Assembly: GCA_013002505.1 (NCBI GenBank)
Contig: JABDJL010000017.1
Coordinates: forward strand, 1 to 61,479
Source of the DNA: Lysobacterales bacterium
GTDB taxonomy: Bacteria > Pseudomonadota > Gammaproteobacteria > Xanthomonadales > SZUA-36
Length of the DNA: 61,479 nt
Direction of reading: 5' to 3'
Both the position numbers and the translations under genes were made by a program. Shown piece after piece: positions 18,846 through 26,963 of this stretch. Below the pieces are notes generated by a model. The model searched no databases, was not told the DNA's origin, and worked only from the letters and a program-made list of their open reading frames with translations. Position 1 is the stretch's first letter. Each line of letters starts with the position of its first letter.

Positions 18846-19367
18846 TCAGCCCTGGCCTGCGCCTGTCTGTCCAACAAAGTTACAGGGCTTGTGGCGCGAG
18901 TCGAGCTGCTCCCTGAGTATCCCTTCCCAACCGGTGCGGCAGGCGCCGGTCGAGCCCGGCAGGCAGAACAGCAATGTCTCGTTTGCCAAGCCGGCAAAGG
19001 CCCGCGACTGGACCGTCGAGGAGCCGATTTCTTCGAAGGACAAGGCGCGGAATAATTCTCCAAATCCGTCTACCTCGCGGTCCACCAGGGGCCGCAGCGC
19101 TTCGGGCGTGGAATCACGGCGCGTCATCCCGGTTCCGCCGGTAGTAATAATGCAATGGATGTCAGGAGCGGCAATCCAGGCCGAAACAATGGCGCGCATT
19201 TGGTAAATATCGTCCTTGCAGATGTGTCGCATAACGACCTCGTGACCGGCATCAACCGCCAGTTTCTCAAGCGTATCGCCGGATGTGTCGTTATCGCTGG
19301 TGCGCGTGTCCGACACCGTCAGGATTACGATGTTGAGGGGAATGAATTCCAGGTCCTGGTGAGCCAT
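18846..19367 (-). CDS. moaB: Molybdenum cofactor biosynthesis protein B
   Basis: I use the start at 19367 (MAHQDLEFIPLNIVILTVSDTR), which gives 173 residues and the usual MoaB N-terminus and leaves 25 bp after mobA; longer in-frame starts would overlap mobA. IITTGGTGMTRRD and FCLPGSTGACRTGW are the MPT-binding signatures. MoaB/MogA proteins adenylate molybdopterin before MoeA acts. In the same operon as moeA and mobA. Confidence 0.93.
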   Translation of the reverse strand: MAHQDLEFIPLNIVILTVSDTRTSDNDTSGDTLEKLAVDAGHEVVMRHICKDDIYQMRAIVSAWIAAPDIHCIITTGGTGMTRRDSTPEALRPLVDREVDGFGELFRALSFEEIGSSTVQSRAFAGLANETLLFCLPGSTGACRTGWEGILREQLDSRHKPCNFVGQTGAGQG

Positions 19368-19392
19368 GTCGTTGTCCGTTCGGATTGGAGTT

Positions 19393-20028
19393 TTATACTC
19401 TTTTGTCGCCTGCCCCATCGTCAAGCAGCTGCCTTGCACGCTCAAGGTCCTGTGGCGTGTTGATGTTGAAAAATGGCGGAGGTTCGCCTTGTTCCCAGTC
19501 TTCCACGGCGTAATCAAGCCGATCGAGCATCGCCATCAGGCCGCCCCTACCTTGCTCCAGAACCAGCGCACCAATGGCATCGGCTGTGTCTGCGCGCCAC
19601 ACAGAAAAAGTCGGTTGCACGATCCCGTCATAACGCGCCACGGCGACAGCATTGTGTGCGTCGTGGGCAGCCCGGAGCAAACGATCGACCAGGTCACGAG
19701 GCAGAAATGGCGCATCGCAGGGACATAATGCCAGCCATTGCCAGGGACTGTCCTCGAGTGATTTCAATACGGAATAAAGCCCGATCAGCGGCCCCCTGTG
19801 GCTGGGCGCGAGATCCCGAACCTGCCGGTAAGCACTGTCCGGATTGCCGGCGTGATCCTGCTCCACGCTGAGCACAACATCTTCCACCTGCGGTTGCAAA
19901 CGTTCGATCACGTGATCCAGCAGGGGCTTGCCGCCAAGCTCGGCGCGGGCCTTGTCTCCGCCCAGGCGGCTTGACTTTCCGCCGCACAATACGGCCCCGG
20001 CCACGGCGTTTTGTTGGCTGCCGGTCAA
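19393..20028 (-). CDS. mobA: Molybdenum cofactor guanylyltransferase
   Basis: The 211-residue protein has the nucleotidyltransferase start AGAVLCGGKSSRLGGDKA, the metal-binding CPCDAPFLP and the late PFFNINTPQDLE of MobA. It converts Mo-MPT to the bis-MGD cofactor used by the DMSO reductase family, including formate dehydrogenases. Its start overlaps the fdsD stop in an ATGA, so the two are translationally coupled. Confidence 0.94.
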   Translation of the reverse strand: MTGSQQNAVAGAVLCGGKSSRLGGDKARAELGGKPLLDHVIERLQPQVEDVVLSVEQDHAGNPDSAYRQVRDLAPSHRGPLIGLYSVLKSLEDSPWQWLALCPCDAPFLPRDLVDRLLRAAHDAHNAVAVARYDGIVQPTFSVWRADTADAIGALVLEQGRGGLMAMLDRLDYAVEDWEQGEPPPFFNINTPQDLERARQLLDDGAGDKRV

Positions 20029-20240
20029 GCGGTTTCTACTGCCTTCATGGCTTCCAACACGGAGTTGTCGAGTCCTTCGCCGCCGTCCCGTATATGCGCC
20101 GCCAGGAGCTTACGCATGGACGGCGCCCAAAAGCGCTGGATGTGGTCGGCCGTGCGATCGGCCTGGTCAGCGTGAAAGCTGAAATTTGCCGCAATCTGGT
20201 TGGCCATCTGGATCAGGTGTTCGAGTTCCTGGTTTGTCAT
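20025..20240 (-). CDS. fdsD: Formate dehydrogenase delta subunit-like protein
   Basis: A 71-residue protein that begins EHLIQMANQIAANFSFHAD, continues DHIQRFWAPSMRKLLAAH and ends with GGEGLDNSVLEAM. This is the pattern of FdsD, the small subunit or maturation factor of NAD-dependent, molybdenum-containing formate dehydrogenases. The start at 20240 is preferred over an upstream one that would overlap the divergent sigma factor gene. The catalytic FdsGBA subunits are not in the window, so this gene is separated from its expected cluster but heads a cofactor/C1 operon. Confidence 0.85.
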   Translation of the reverse strand: MTNQELEHLIQMANQIAANFSFHADQADRTADHIQRFWAPSMRKLLAAHIRDGGEGLDNSVLEAMKAVETA

Positions 20241-20331
20241 TTCACTACCGCGTCGTTGCATTTCAAGCTCGCAGGCCTTGCCGGACCAGCGAGTCGCTCC
20301 CGGAATTGTACATCGCGTGTGCCCTCTTTCG

Positions 20332-20361
20332 TGTAACGTTTTGCTGGCCGGTGGGTCGTTA
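20332..20361 (+). promoter_or_regulatory. Possible ECF-type promoter for sigma operon 1
   Basis: TGTAACGTT (20332-20340) and TCGTTA (20356-20361) are separated by 15 bp, recalling the AAC-containing -35 and CGT-containing -10 of ECF-dependent promoters. It is 24 bp before the sigma gene and could reflect autoregulation. The match is by eye only. Confidence 0.35.
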
Positions 20362-20384
20362 CCAATAGCCAAACGGAAAACAGC

Positions 20385-20954
20385 ATGCAAGCAGTCTCGG
20401 ATGAACAATTAATCGAATGGGTGGCCAAGGGCGATTCGTCCTGCCTCGGTACCCTGTTCGAGCGGCACCACCGCAGTGTTTACCAGTTCTGCCTGCAGAT
20501 GACGCGTAACCGGGCCAACGCCGAAGACGTCGCCCAGGAGGTATTTATGAAAGTGCTCAGAAAAGCGCACACGTACCGCCACGAGGGCACGTTCAAGGCA
20601 TGGATGTTCAATATCGCACGCAACGCGACTTTTGATTACCTCCGCAAGAACAAGTCGCAGCCCGACTCACTCCCGCAGGACGATTTCGCCGATTCCCTGA
20701 TGGTTGACCACCGCACGGCAGAACATGCCGCCAGCGGAATGCAGGATATCGGTACCCTGCAACGCGCACTGGCCACGCTGCCAGCGCAGTACCAGGAAAT
20801 CATCTGGCTGGCACGTTTCGAATTCCCGACCTTTGTCGAGCTCGGCGCAGCGCTTGGCTGTAAAACCGGTACGGCACGGGTGCGCATGCACCGCGCCATG
20901 CAGCAACTGAACCTCGCCTACACAGAACTCAATGGAGCACCTTTCGATGCCTGA
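20385..20954 (+). CDS. ECF-family RNA polymerase sigma factor 1
   Basis: The 189-residue protein has region 2 (LFERHHRSVYQFCLQMTRNRANAEDVAQEVFMKV, read in two parts over residues 24-58, then TFKAWMFNIARN) and region 4 (ALATLPAQYQEIIWL ... LGAALGCKTGTARVRMHRA). It is typical of ECF factors that recruit polymerase to a small regulon. The next gene overlaps its end by 8 bp and encodes a membrane protein with the position expected of an anti-sigma factor, followed by two DUF4097 exported proteins. Confidence 0.92.
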   Translation: MQAVSDEQLIEWVAKGDSSCLGTLFERHHRSVYQFCLQMTRNRANAEDVAQEVFMKVLRKAHTYRHEGTFKAWMFNIARNATFDYLRKNKSQPDSLPQDDFADSLMVDHRTAEHAASGMQDIGTLQRALATLPAQYQEIIWLARFEFPTFVELGAALGCKTGTARVRMHRAMQQLNLAYTELNGAPFDA

Positions 20955-21681
20955 CAAACCAAGCCATGATACGCGACGGGCGACACTGCCTTTTGAAAGC
21001 AGTGACCCGGCCGAGCAGAAACTCTGGTCCGCACTGGGCGAACTGCCCCGTGGTGAACCATCGGACGAACTGCGCCGCAATTTTTACCGCGAACTGGAAG
21101 CAGCCTCCGAGCCTCGCCTGGCGGAAAGACTGAGAAACTGGCTGGGGCTGGGCTCTAACTCCGGTTGGCTGACCGTCGCGGCCTGCGTGTTGCTCGGATT
21201 CGGCATTGCGCACATCGCCGGCAATGAGTCAGCCCCGGCAATGCCCGGCTCGGATCGCCTCGCAGCGCTGGAGCAGAACATCGCCCTGTTGAACCGCGAA
21301 CTGGTACTCGACCGGCTGCAAGCCAGTGCCCCGGCCACGCGTTTATCCGGTGTTTACAAGGCCAGCATGATGGCCGAACAGGACCAGGAAATCGTCCAGG
21401 CCCTGCTGCAGCTCGCCACCGGCGACCAGGCCCTGTCAGTGCGCTCGGCTGCCATTGATGCCCTGGGTTCGCAACTTGGTGAATCCGGCGTCGACAACGA
21501 ATTGATGAAGCTTCTCGAAGCCTCCGAGTCACCGATCGTACAACTGGCGCTGGTGGACCTGGTGTTACGGCACGGCAACGGGCAGCAGATATCGCAGCTG
21601 CAGAAACTTGCCGAACAGCAGCGGCTGCACCCCGACCTGGTCAACCACGTCAACAACTCCCTGAGGAGCGAAACGATATGA
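20947..21681 (+). CDS. Putative anti-sigma membrane protein with HEAT-like C-terminal part
   Basis: I place the start at 20947, 8 bp after GGAGC. The 244-residue product has an N-terminal cytoplasmic segment (about 75 residues), one transmembrane helix (GWLTVAACVLLGFGIAHIAG) and a periplasmic part with helical HEAT-like repeats (EIVQALLQLATGDQALSVRSAA and similar; residues about 140-225). No zinc-finger motif is seen. Its position, overlapping the sigma gene, is why I propose an anti-sigma role. The periplasmic repeats could sense a partner such as the DUF4097 proteins. Its stop overlaps the next start by 4 bp. Confidence 0.65.
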   Translation: MPDKPSHDTRRATLPFESSDPAEQKLWSALGELPRGEPSDELRRNFYRELEAASEPRLAERLRNWLGLGSNSGWLTVAACVLLGFGIAHIAGNESAPAMPGSDRLAALEQNIALLNRELVLDRLQASAPATRLSGVYKASMMAEQDQEIVQALLQLATGDQALSVRSAAIDALGSQLGESGVDNELMKLLEASESPIVQLALVDLVLRHGNGQQISQLQKLAEQQRLHPDLVNHVNNSLRSETI

Positions 21682-22547
21682 ACCGCCTCGAATCAATTAA
21701 ACTTTCCCAAGCAATGGCCACTGCTGCAGCGCTTGCAGCACTGCTGGGCGCCGTTACCGCTCAAGGCGCCGAAAAGATCGAAACCCGGGACAACTGGACC
21801 GAAACATTTGCCGTCAGCGGCCACGATCCATTTTTTGAATTGAGCAATGTTTGGGGTGATGTGCGGGTACGTCCAGGCCCGGACGGTAACATCACCGTCA
21901 AGATCACCGAACACCGTTCTGCTCCTGACCAGGCCCGATATGACCGCTCGCTGGAGGCGCTGAAACTTCGGACCGATGCCGGCCCGGAAATCATCTCAAT
22001 GTATGTCGGCGGGCCTGACCGTCACAACTGGCAGCACTCGAACCGCTGCAGGGGCTGCCGGGTCCATTACCAGTTTGACATTACGGTTCCGGTCGCCACG
22101 CGCCTCGACGTCAGCACCGTCAATGACGGGCGAATAGACATCCAGGGCGTCACGGGCATTGTCACCGCGGGCAATGTCAACGGGCCGATCTCGATCAGCG
22201 GGCTCTACGACTGCACCGCGCTGAACAATGTCAACGGTGAAGTCAAATTGAGCTTTGCCCGTGCCCCGGCACAGGATTGTGAAATAGAAACCATCAATGG
22301 CGATGTCATTCTGGATATGCCCGACGGCGCCGGACTGGATGTCGCCATGGACCTGTTCAACGGAAAGATGAAATCCGATCTTCCCATCGACCCGCTGGCA
22401 CTGCCGGCCAGTGTGCGACACACGCAAGCCAATGGACGGCACCAATACCAGATTGAACAGCCCGCCGGAGTGCGCATTGCAGGCGGCGGGCCCAGATTTA
22501 CCATCTCATCCATGAATGGCGACATCCGCATCAGGAGGTCCCAGTGA
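21678..22547 (+). CDS. Exported DUF4097-type beta-strand repeat protein 1
   Basis: The 289-residue protein has a signal peptide (about 31 residues, ending VTAQGAE). The rest is a run of short beta-strand repeats with NGPISISG, NVNGEVKLSF, ETINGDVILDM and SMNGDIRIRR, the G-[DEP]-[IV] pattern of DUF4097 putative adhesin-like proteins, which fold as a solenoid. A CxxC pair (CRGC, about residue 118) is unusual in the family. Located after the putative anti-sigma gene (ATGA overlap) and before a paralogue; likely cell-envelope effectors or sensors of the sigma system. Confidence 0.8.
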   Translation: MNRLESIKLSQAMATAAALAALLGAVTAQGAEKIETRDNWTETFAVSGHDPFFELSNVWGDVRVRPGPDGNITVKITEHRSAPDQARYDRSLEALKLRTDAGPEIISMYVGGPDRHNWQHSNRCRGCRVHYQFDITVPVATRLDVSTVNDGRIDIQGVTGIVTAGNVNGPISISGLYDCTALNNVNGEVKLSFARAPAQDCEIETINGDVILDMPDGAGLDVAMDLFNGKMKSDLPIDPLALPASVRHTQANGRHQYQIEQPAGVRIAGGGPRFTISSMNGDIRIRRSQ

Positions 22548-22567
22548 ATATTTTGAAGGAGAAACGC

Positions 22568-23380
22568 ATGTTTTACCGATTCATTTTCGCACTGCTCACC
22601 GCGAGCGCCCTGCTCTGCGCGCCGCTTGCTGCGCAGGCTGAACCCCAACTGATCACGATACCGTTGTCGCGCCCTGGTGAACCGGTCAAGCTGGAAATTG
22701 AAATCCTGTCGGCGCATATCGAGGTCATCGGTGAAGACCGCCAGGACGCCGCGTTCGAAGTTTCGGTGGTCAAGGGCGAGCGCAAGATCATCACACCGTC
22801 CGGAACCCAGTCACTCGGGACCGGTGCTTACTCGCTGGATATCGAGGAAGAGGACAATACGATTGACGTTGATTCCGACTGGCGCGCCGAGAAAGTCCAT
22901 ATCGTGGCCAGGGTGCCGCGCAGGGCCGACCTGACGCTGAAAACAACCAATAACGGCGTCATCCTGGTGAATAATATCGAGGGTCAGCTGTGGCTCGAAA
23001 ATACCAACGGACCCATCACCGCAACACATATCAGCGGTTCGGTCATTGCCGACTCGGTCAACCAGGACATCAATGTCGAATTCGACTCGGTGGACGGCAG
23101 CGAAGCCATGTCATTCAGCTCCATCAACGGCGACCTGACGATCGGCTGGCCGGCCAATGCCGGTGCAGAACTGCATATTGACAGCGCCGAAGGTGAAATT
23201 TACTCGGACTTCGAGGTTACGGTAAAACCCTCGAAGCCCGTGATTACGCGCGAGAACAATCGCGGCGGCGTTGAAGTCAGGGTCGACAGCGTCATTGTCG
23301 CTGACGTCAATGGCGGTGGCCAGGTGGTCAGGCTTAAGACCCTCAATGGTGACATTCAGATTAACAAGTCGGGCGGCTGA
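22568..23380 (+). CDS. Exported DUF4097-type beta-strand repeat protein 2
   Basis: The start at 22568 is preceded by AAGGAG with a proper spacer; an upstream in-frame ATG at 22544 has none. The 270-residue product has a signal peptide ending AAQAEPQ and DUF4097-type strands (NNGVILVNNIEG, NTNGPITATHISG, SINGDLTIGW, TLNGDIQINKSGG). It has no Cys in the mature part, unlike its upstream paralogue. Last gene of ECF operon 1, followed at once by a strong terminator. Confidence 0.8.
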   Translation: MFYRFIFALLTASALLCAPLAAQAEPQLITIPLSRPGEPVKLEIEILSAHIEVIGEDRQDAAFEVSVVKGERKIITPSGTQSLGTGAYSLDIEEEDNTIDVDSDWRAEKVHIVARVPRRADLTLKTTNNGVILVNNIEGQLWLENTNGPITATHISGSVIADSVNQDINVEFDSVDGSEAMSFSSINGDLTIGWPANAGAELHIDSAEGEIYSDFEVTVKPSKPVITRENNRGGVEVRVDSVIVADVNGGGQVVRLKTLNGDIQINKSGG

Positions 23381-23407
23381 TCTGTCCACATACCGGGTTG
23401 GAAAGAC

Positions 23408-23434
23408 AAAAGGGCCTCGCAAGAGGCCCTTTTT
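23408..23434. terminator. Strong bidirectional intrinsic terminator
   Basis: AAAGGGCCTC pairs perfectly with GAGGCCCTTT across a GCAA loop and is followed by further T residues. It ends ECF operon 1 on the plus strand and can also end the convergent DUF3313-like gene that stops at 23459. Confidence 0.92.
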
Positions 23435-23458
23435 AGTAGCACTGCTCCAGGCCCGTCG

Positions 23459-24070
23459 CTAACCGCTGTGCATCTGGTCGAGCCAGCCACGGAACACCAG
23501 CGCCCAATAGTCGAAATCGGAGGCGATCGCTTCCCAGTCAATCAGCGTATAGGTGCCAAAAGCTTCTCGCTTGCCCAGGTCGGCGGCACGGGCCAGAACT
23601 TCACCGGATCGCGAATCCAGCAGCCGCGCAATCATCGTGATATGGCCGGGCTTGGTCCGCACGCGCAAGCGGTCGAGGTCCGCAGGCAGATCCTCACCTG
23701 GCGCAAGCGCGCGCAAATCAATGAATTCGACCTGTACACGAAGCACATTTTTTCCCGCGGCTTTGACCACTGCATATCGATCAGAAAGCGCGTTGCCGAC
23801 TGAACTGAAGAACAGATCCTGGGCCTTCGCAAGATTGGCGCGCGCAGTAACCGCATCTTCCGGCGACAGCACGTGTGCACTGGGCCGCCACACGCTGATG
23901 CCATCTATCATGACCGATTGGTAGCGGCCGAAATCGACACCGTCTTTAAGGTAAACCTCGTCCAGGGTAGTGTCGTACTGGTATTTGTAGACATTAATCG
24001 TGCCGGAGCAGGCTACGACCGCCGAAAGCAGGACGAGGCCAGCAATTACGATCAGGTTTTTATTGTTCAT
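23459..24070 (-). CDS. DUF3313-like lipoprotein
   Basis: The start at 24070 gives a 203-residue protein with a lipoprotein signal peptide (NLIVIAGLVLLSAVVAC; Cys21 likely lipidated). The mature part, with a YQSVMIDGISVW strand, a YAVVKAAGKNVLRVQVEFIDLRA stretch read over roughly residues 100-125, and a tail ending in a FGTYTLIDW segment, matches the DUF3313 group of outer-membrane-associated lipoproteins. Function unknown. Stands alone between a terminator and a GFA-family gene. Confidence 0.7.
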   Translation of the reverse strand: MNNKNLIVIAGLVLLSAVVACSGTINVYKYQYDTTLDEVYLKDGVDFGRYQSVMIDGISVWRPSAHVLSPEDAVTARANLAKAQDLFFSSVGNALSDRYAVVKAAGKNVLRVQVEFIDLRALAPGEDLPADLDRLRVRTKPGHITMIARLLDSRSGEVLARAADLGKREAFGTYTLIDWEAIASDFDYWALVFRGWLDQMHSG

Positions 24071-24198
24071 CGGTTTACCATTTTTGGAGCGGCCCGGCGC
24101 GCCGCAACGACGAGCCCACAATGTTGAAGCAGCAGTATATCAGGGCAAATACGAAAATATCCGTAGCCCGGATGGCACGCCACGCCGCCAGGATTCCT

Positions 24199-24615
24199 TT
24201 ATTCCCGGGTGCGGTATTCGTCGTATTCGGGGAACCCGGTTCCGCAACACGACCATGGCGTCCTGGAGCCGAAAAATATCCGCGCTTCGGGCTGCATCGA
24301 GGGCACGGTTTCCAGTGAACCTGCCGGAATAAACACCGTTCCGTACCCTTCATCGTAGCGCGGCATGCGGCTGCCGCAGATACTGCAGAAACGGTTGCGA
24401 AACCGTGTCGCGCCGGGTGGCACATAGCTGGTCAGCAAATCTTCACCCGACTGCCACGACAAGGCGCCTTTGACAAACAGGTTGCTGGCATGACCGGTGC
24501 CGGTCACTTTACGGCAGCGGCTGCAATGACAGTGGTAAAAACGTTTTTCTTCGCCTGTTGCTTTATAGCTTATGGCGCCGCACAGGCAACTGCCGTGCAA
24601 AGTGATGCTGCTCAT
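24199..24615 (-). CDS. GFA family protein (formaldehyde-activating-enzyme-like)
   Basis: The 138-residue protein has all zinc ligands of the GFA fold: GSCLCGAISY (residues 9-18), YHCHCSRCRK (27-36) and FCSICGS (76-82). Members were named after glutathione-dependent formaldehyde-activating enzyme, but most have unknown reactions. It has an extra CC pair near the C-terminus (WSCCGTGFPEYDEY). Next to the S1/P1 nuclease gene on the same strand, 49 bp apart. Confidence 0.85.
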   Translation of the reverse strand: MSSITLHGSCLCGAISYKATGEEKRFYHCHCSRCRKVTGTGHASNLFVKGALSWQSGEDLLTSYVPPGATRFRNRFCSICGSRMPRYDEGYGTVFIPAGSLETVPSMQPEARIFFGSRTPWSCCGTGFPEYDEYRTRE

Positions 24616-24664
24616 AGGTTCTCTCTCGTCAAGTCGGCGATGTGCTGCTCAAGGCAGGTCATTG

Positions 24665-25483
24665 TTATTGCTGCACTTCCTGACTGCCGACAGGCACCCG
24701 CAAAGCCGCATTGAGTACCGTGGCCAGGTTGCGCGCACCGAGCACCATTTGTTGCTGCATCAACGACCATGCCTGGTCTTCGAAGGGCTGGTTTATGATA
24801 CTTCCGCCCGGGTATGCGCGCGTTGCCGCGAGCCGGTGCGACTGATTGGTCCAGCGCACGGCCATTTCCTCGATGAAGGTTTTTCGTGGCGAAAATTGAA
24901 ACTTGTTTCGCAGAAGCCGGTACAGCGGTTGCCAGTCCGCGAACTTCGTGTTGATCAGGCCCCAATCCCAGAAACCATGAAGGCTCATCTGCTCACCATG
25001 TAAAAAAACCTGGACGTTGTTGCCACCACGGTCCGAGCCGAAGCCGGCGTGCAGGGGCTGGCTCAAATCACCGACAAAATGACACACGAATGCAAAGGCT
25101 TCGACACGTTGCTGCTGCGACAGGCTGCTGTCGGCCAGTTCAAGGGCGTACCTTGGAATCGCTTCGGTCACACACATGTCGTTCGCACAGTCACGCGACG
25201 CCAGGTATGTTCCGGCGCCCTCGGGTATATTGACGAAATGCAGTGGCGCAGTCCACGCGCCCTCGTTGGTGGCGCGGAATGCGTCCGGCCATATGCACCA
25301 GTCCACGATCGTATCGCTATTGCTGGTACCAAGCAGTGCGTACAGCTTTTGTTTTGCGCGACTGTCCATGGCCTCGATCGCCAGCGCCCCGATCGAGCGG
25401 TGCGCTTCCCGGCCCCACGCGTAAACCCCGCCATTGGCGAGCAGCATTACGATCGTCAGTCCATAAACAGCAATCCGGCCCAT
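24665..25483 (-). CDS. S1/P1-type zinc nuclease, exported
   Basis: The 272-residue protein has a signal peptide whose predicted cleavage leaves Trp at the mature N-terminus (VYA before WGREAH), as required because that Trp backbone binds zinc in S1/P1 nucleases. Other ligands are visible in DWCIWPD, APLHFVNIP, HFVGDLSQPLHAGFGSDRGGNNV and HGFWDWGLI. Such enzymes degrade single-stranded DNA/RNA outside the cytoplasm, for phosphate or nucleotide scavenging. Divergent from the first ArsR gene. Confidence 0.9.
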   Translation of the reverse strand: MGRIAVYGLTIVMLLANGGVYAWGREAHRSIGALAIEAMDSRAKQKLYALLGTSNSDTIVDWCIWPDAFRATNEGAWTAPLHFVNIPEGAGTYLASRDCANDMCVTEAIPRYALELADSSLSQQQRVEAFAFVCHFVGDLSQPLHAGFGSDRGGNNVQVFLHGEQMSLHGFWDWGLINTKFADWQPLYRLLRNKFQFSPRKTFIEEMAVRWTNQSHRLAATRAYPGGSIINQPFEDQAWSLMQQQMVLGARNLATVLNAALRVPVGSQEVQQ

Positions 25484-25643
25484 GAAGACAAATTATATCG
25501 GCTTGCGACTGAACGTTTTTCAAACCACCTTCGGCACCACTCGTCCTGGCTGTTATTTTGCTCCGCTTCCACCTTGCAAGCCCCGCCCTTGTTCTCGCCA
25601 CGTTGTGCTGTCCGATTCCTGTTTGCCCCTCACTGAGCAGGCG

Positions 25644-25695
25644 TTGATAAAATTTAGTATTAGTGTATACTTATATTAACTATGACTTATATTAA
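25644..25695 (+). promoter_or_regulatory. Promoter and possible ArsR operator with direct repeats
   Basis: TTGATA (25644-25649) and TATACT (25666-25671) are 16 bp apart, putting the start of transcription only about 4 bases before the ATG at 25682. The 11-bp sequence ACTTATATTAA occurs twice exactly (25669-25679 and 25685-25695), 16 bp apart, the second copy inside codons 2-5. AT-rich repeats at this place fit autoregulation by the ArsR protein. Confidence 0.55.
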
Positions 25696-26017
25696 TTGTA
25701 TCAAGGCGCTTTCGAACGATTCCCGGCGGGCCATCGTCGAGGGATTGCGGCAAGGACCGCGCTCGGTGAATGAGCTGGCCGGGGCAATGCCGATCAGCCA
25801 GCCGGCCGTCTCGCAGCACCTCAGGGTGTTGATGGAGGCCGGCCTGGTGCAATGCCGCCACCAGGGTACGCGCCATATCTATTCCGTCAGGCCCGACGGC
25901 CTCGACGAGCTCCGCCGGTATATTGAATCCTACTGGGATGACGTACTGGATGCCTTCGCGGGCCATCCCGGAGCCTCCGGGGGCCAGGGCGAAGATCCAA
26001 GCGAGGAACAAGCATGA
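25682..26017 (+). CDS. ArsR-family transcriptional regulator 1
   Basis: The 111-residue protein is a winged helix of the ArsR group (CIKALSNDSRRAIVEGL, then the recognition region ISQPAVSQHLRVLMEAGLV). The metal-binding Cys motif (ELCVC) is absent, as in the ArsR branch paired with AHSA1/SRPBCC proteins. The ATGA overlap with the next gene, an SRPBCC protein, shows coupling. The C-terminal tail is short and charged. The promoter predicts a very short leader, and translation would start almost at the mRNA 5' end. A second such pair is at 60500-61358. Confidence 0.9.
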   Translation: MTYINCIKALSNDSRRAIVEGLRQGPRSVNELAGAMPISQPAVSQHLRVLMEAGLVQCRHQGTRHIYSVRPDGLDELRRYIESYWDDVLDAFAGHPGASGGQGEDPSEEQA

Positions 26018-26463
26018 ATACAGCACTACAAAGCAAGCCCATGCCACCGGTCATCAAGACCATCACCGTCCCCTGGACTCAAGCTGAAGCATTCAAGCGA
26101 TTTACCGAAGGCATGACGCTTTGGTGGCCCACCCGGTCACACTCCGTGGCTGAATCCGGGGACCTGGATGTTGTTTTCGAGCCCCGCGTGGGCGGGCTAG
26201 TCTACGAGCAAAAAGGAGAGCACAGGGCGACCTGGGCCGAGGTTCTGATTTGGGAACCGGATGCCAGGTTCGTTCTTAACTGGCACCCGGGGCGCGCCGC
26301 GGAAAGCGGTGGCGCGCTCGAGGTCCGTTTTATCGACAACGGTGATTCCTGCAGGATAGAACTGACCCACAGCGGATGGGAAAAACTGGGCGAGAAGGCC
26401 CGCGAGATTCGTGCTGGCTACGAAACTGGCTGGGATCATGTACTGGCGCTTTACTCGAATTAG
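26014..26463 (+). CDS. SRPBCC/AHSA1-domain protein 1
   Basis: This 149-residue protein has the AHSA1-type START-like fold: TITVPWTQAEAFKRFTEGM at the start, WWPTRSHSV, GGLVYEQKGEHRATWAEVLIW over residues 60-80, and a C-terminal GWDHVLALYS helix. These proteins bind hydrophobic ligands or modulate Hsp90-like partners; bacterial ones co-transcribed with ArsR have unknown ligands. The start overlaps the ArsR stop. Confidence 0.85.
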   Translation: MNTALQSKPMPPVIKTITVPWTQAEAFKRFTEGMTLWWPTRSHSVAESGDLDVVFEPRVGGLVYEQKGEHRATWAEVLIWEPDARFVLNWHPGRAAESGGALEVRFIDNGDSCRIELTHSGWEKLGEKAREIRAGYETGWDHVLALYSN

Positions 26464-26477
26464 CCGACCACAGCGCT

Positions 26478-26825
26478 TCAGGGGATAAGCAATGAATCCC
26501 CGTCCATCTCAACCAGTCCCATGGGGTTGCCGGCCGGATCGCGAAACAAGCCCAGTACCACGACACCCGGCACTTCAAAACGAGGGACATCCACGGAACC
26601 ACCGGCTTCTTCAATTTGTGCGAGGGTCGCGGTGACGTCGGTAACCCCCATGTAGATCCGTTTTTCAGCCGGATCCTTGCGAATGGCGACATCCAATGGT
26701 GAGTTGACCGGAATTGAGTACTGACCGGACTCGTTGGGCCGCCAGTCAAAAATGCGGGAGTAGAATGCTTTCAGGGCATCATCGTCCTCTCCGGCAATGT
26801 CAAAAAAAACAACGGGGCTTGCCAT
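26478..26825 (-). CDS. VOC family (glyoxalase-like) protein
   Basis: The start at 26825 (MASPVVFFDIAG) is preceded by TGGAGACGAAC; an upstream in-frame ATG has no such support. The 115-residue protein has one VOC module pair: FFDIAGEDDDALKAFY, YMGVTDVTATLAQIEEAGG and a terminal FRDPAGNPMGLVE, the position of a metal-binding Glu. Likely a small metalloenzyme or ligand-binding protein; substrate unknown. Convergent with the SRPBCC gene. Confidence 0.8.
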   Translation of the reverse strand: MASPVVFFDIAGEDDDALKAFYSRIFDWRPNESGQYSIPVNSPLDVAIRKDPAEKRIYMGVTDVTATLAQIEEAGGSVDVPRFEVPGVVVLGLFRDPAGNPMGLVEMDGDSLLIP

Positions 26826-26963
26826 GTTCGTCTCCAGTAATTTGCATCGAATGCACCCATTCAGGCCCACAACATACCAGGCAATGGCTGCGCAAACAGG
26901 TTCGCCAATCGTACAATGGCAGGACGGGTAGAATCACCCGGACCAGACTAAAAGGATATCTCC

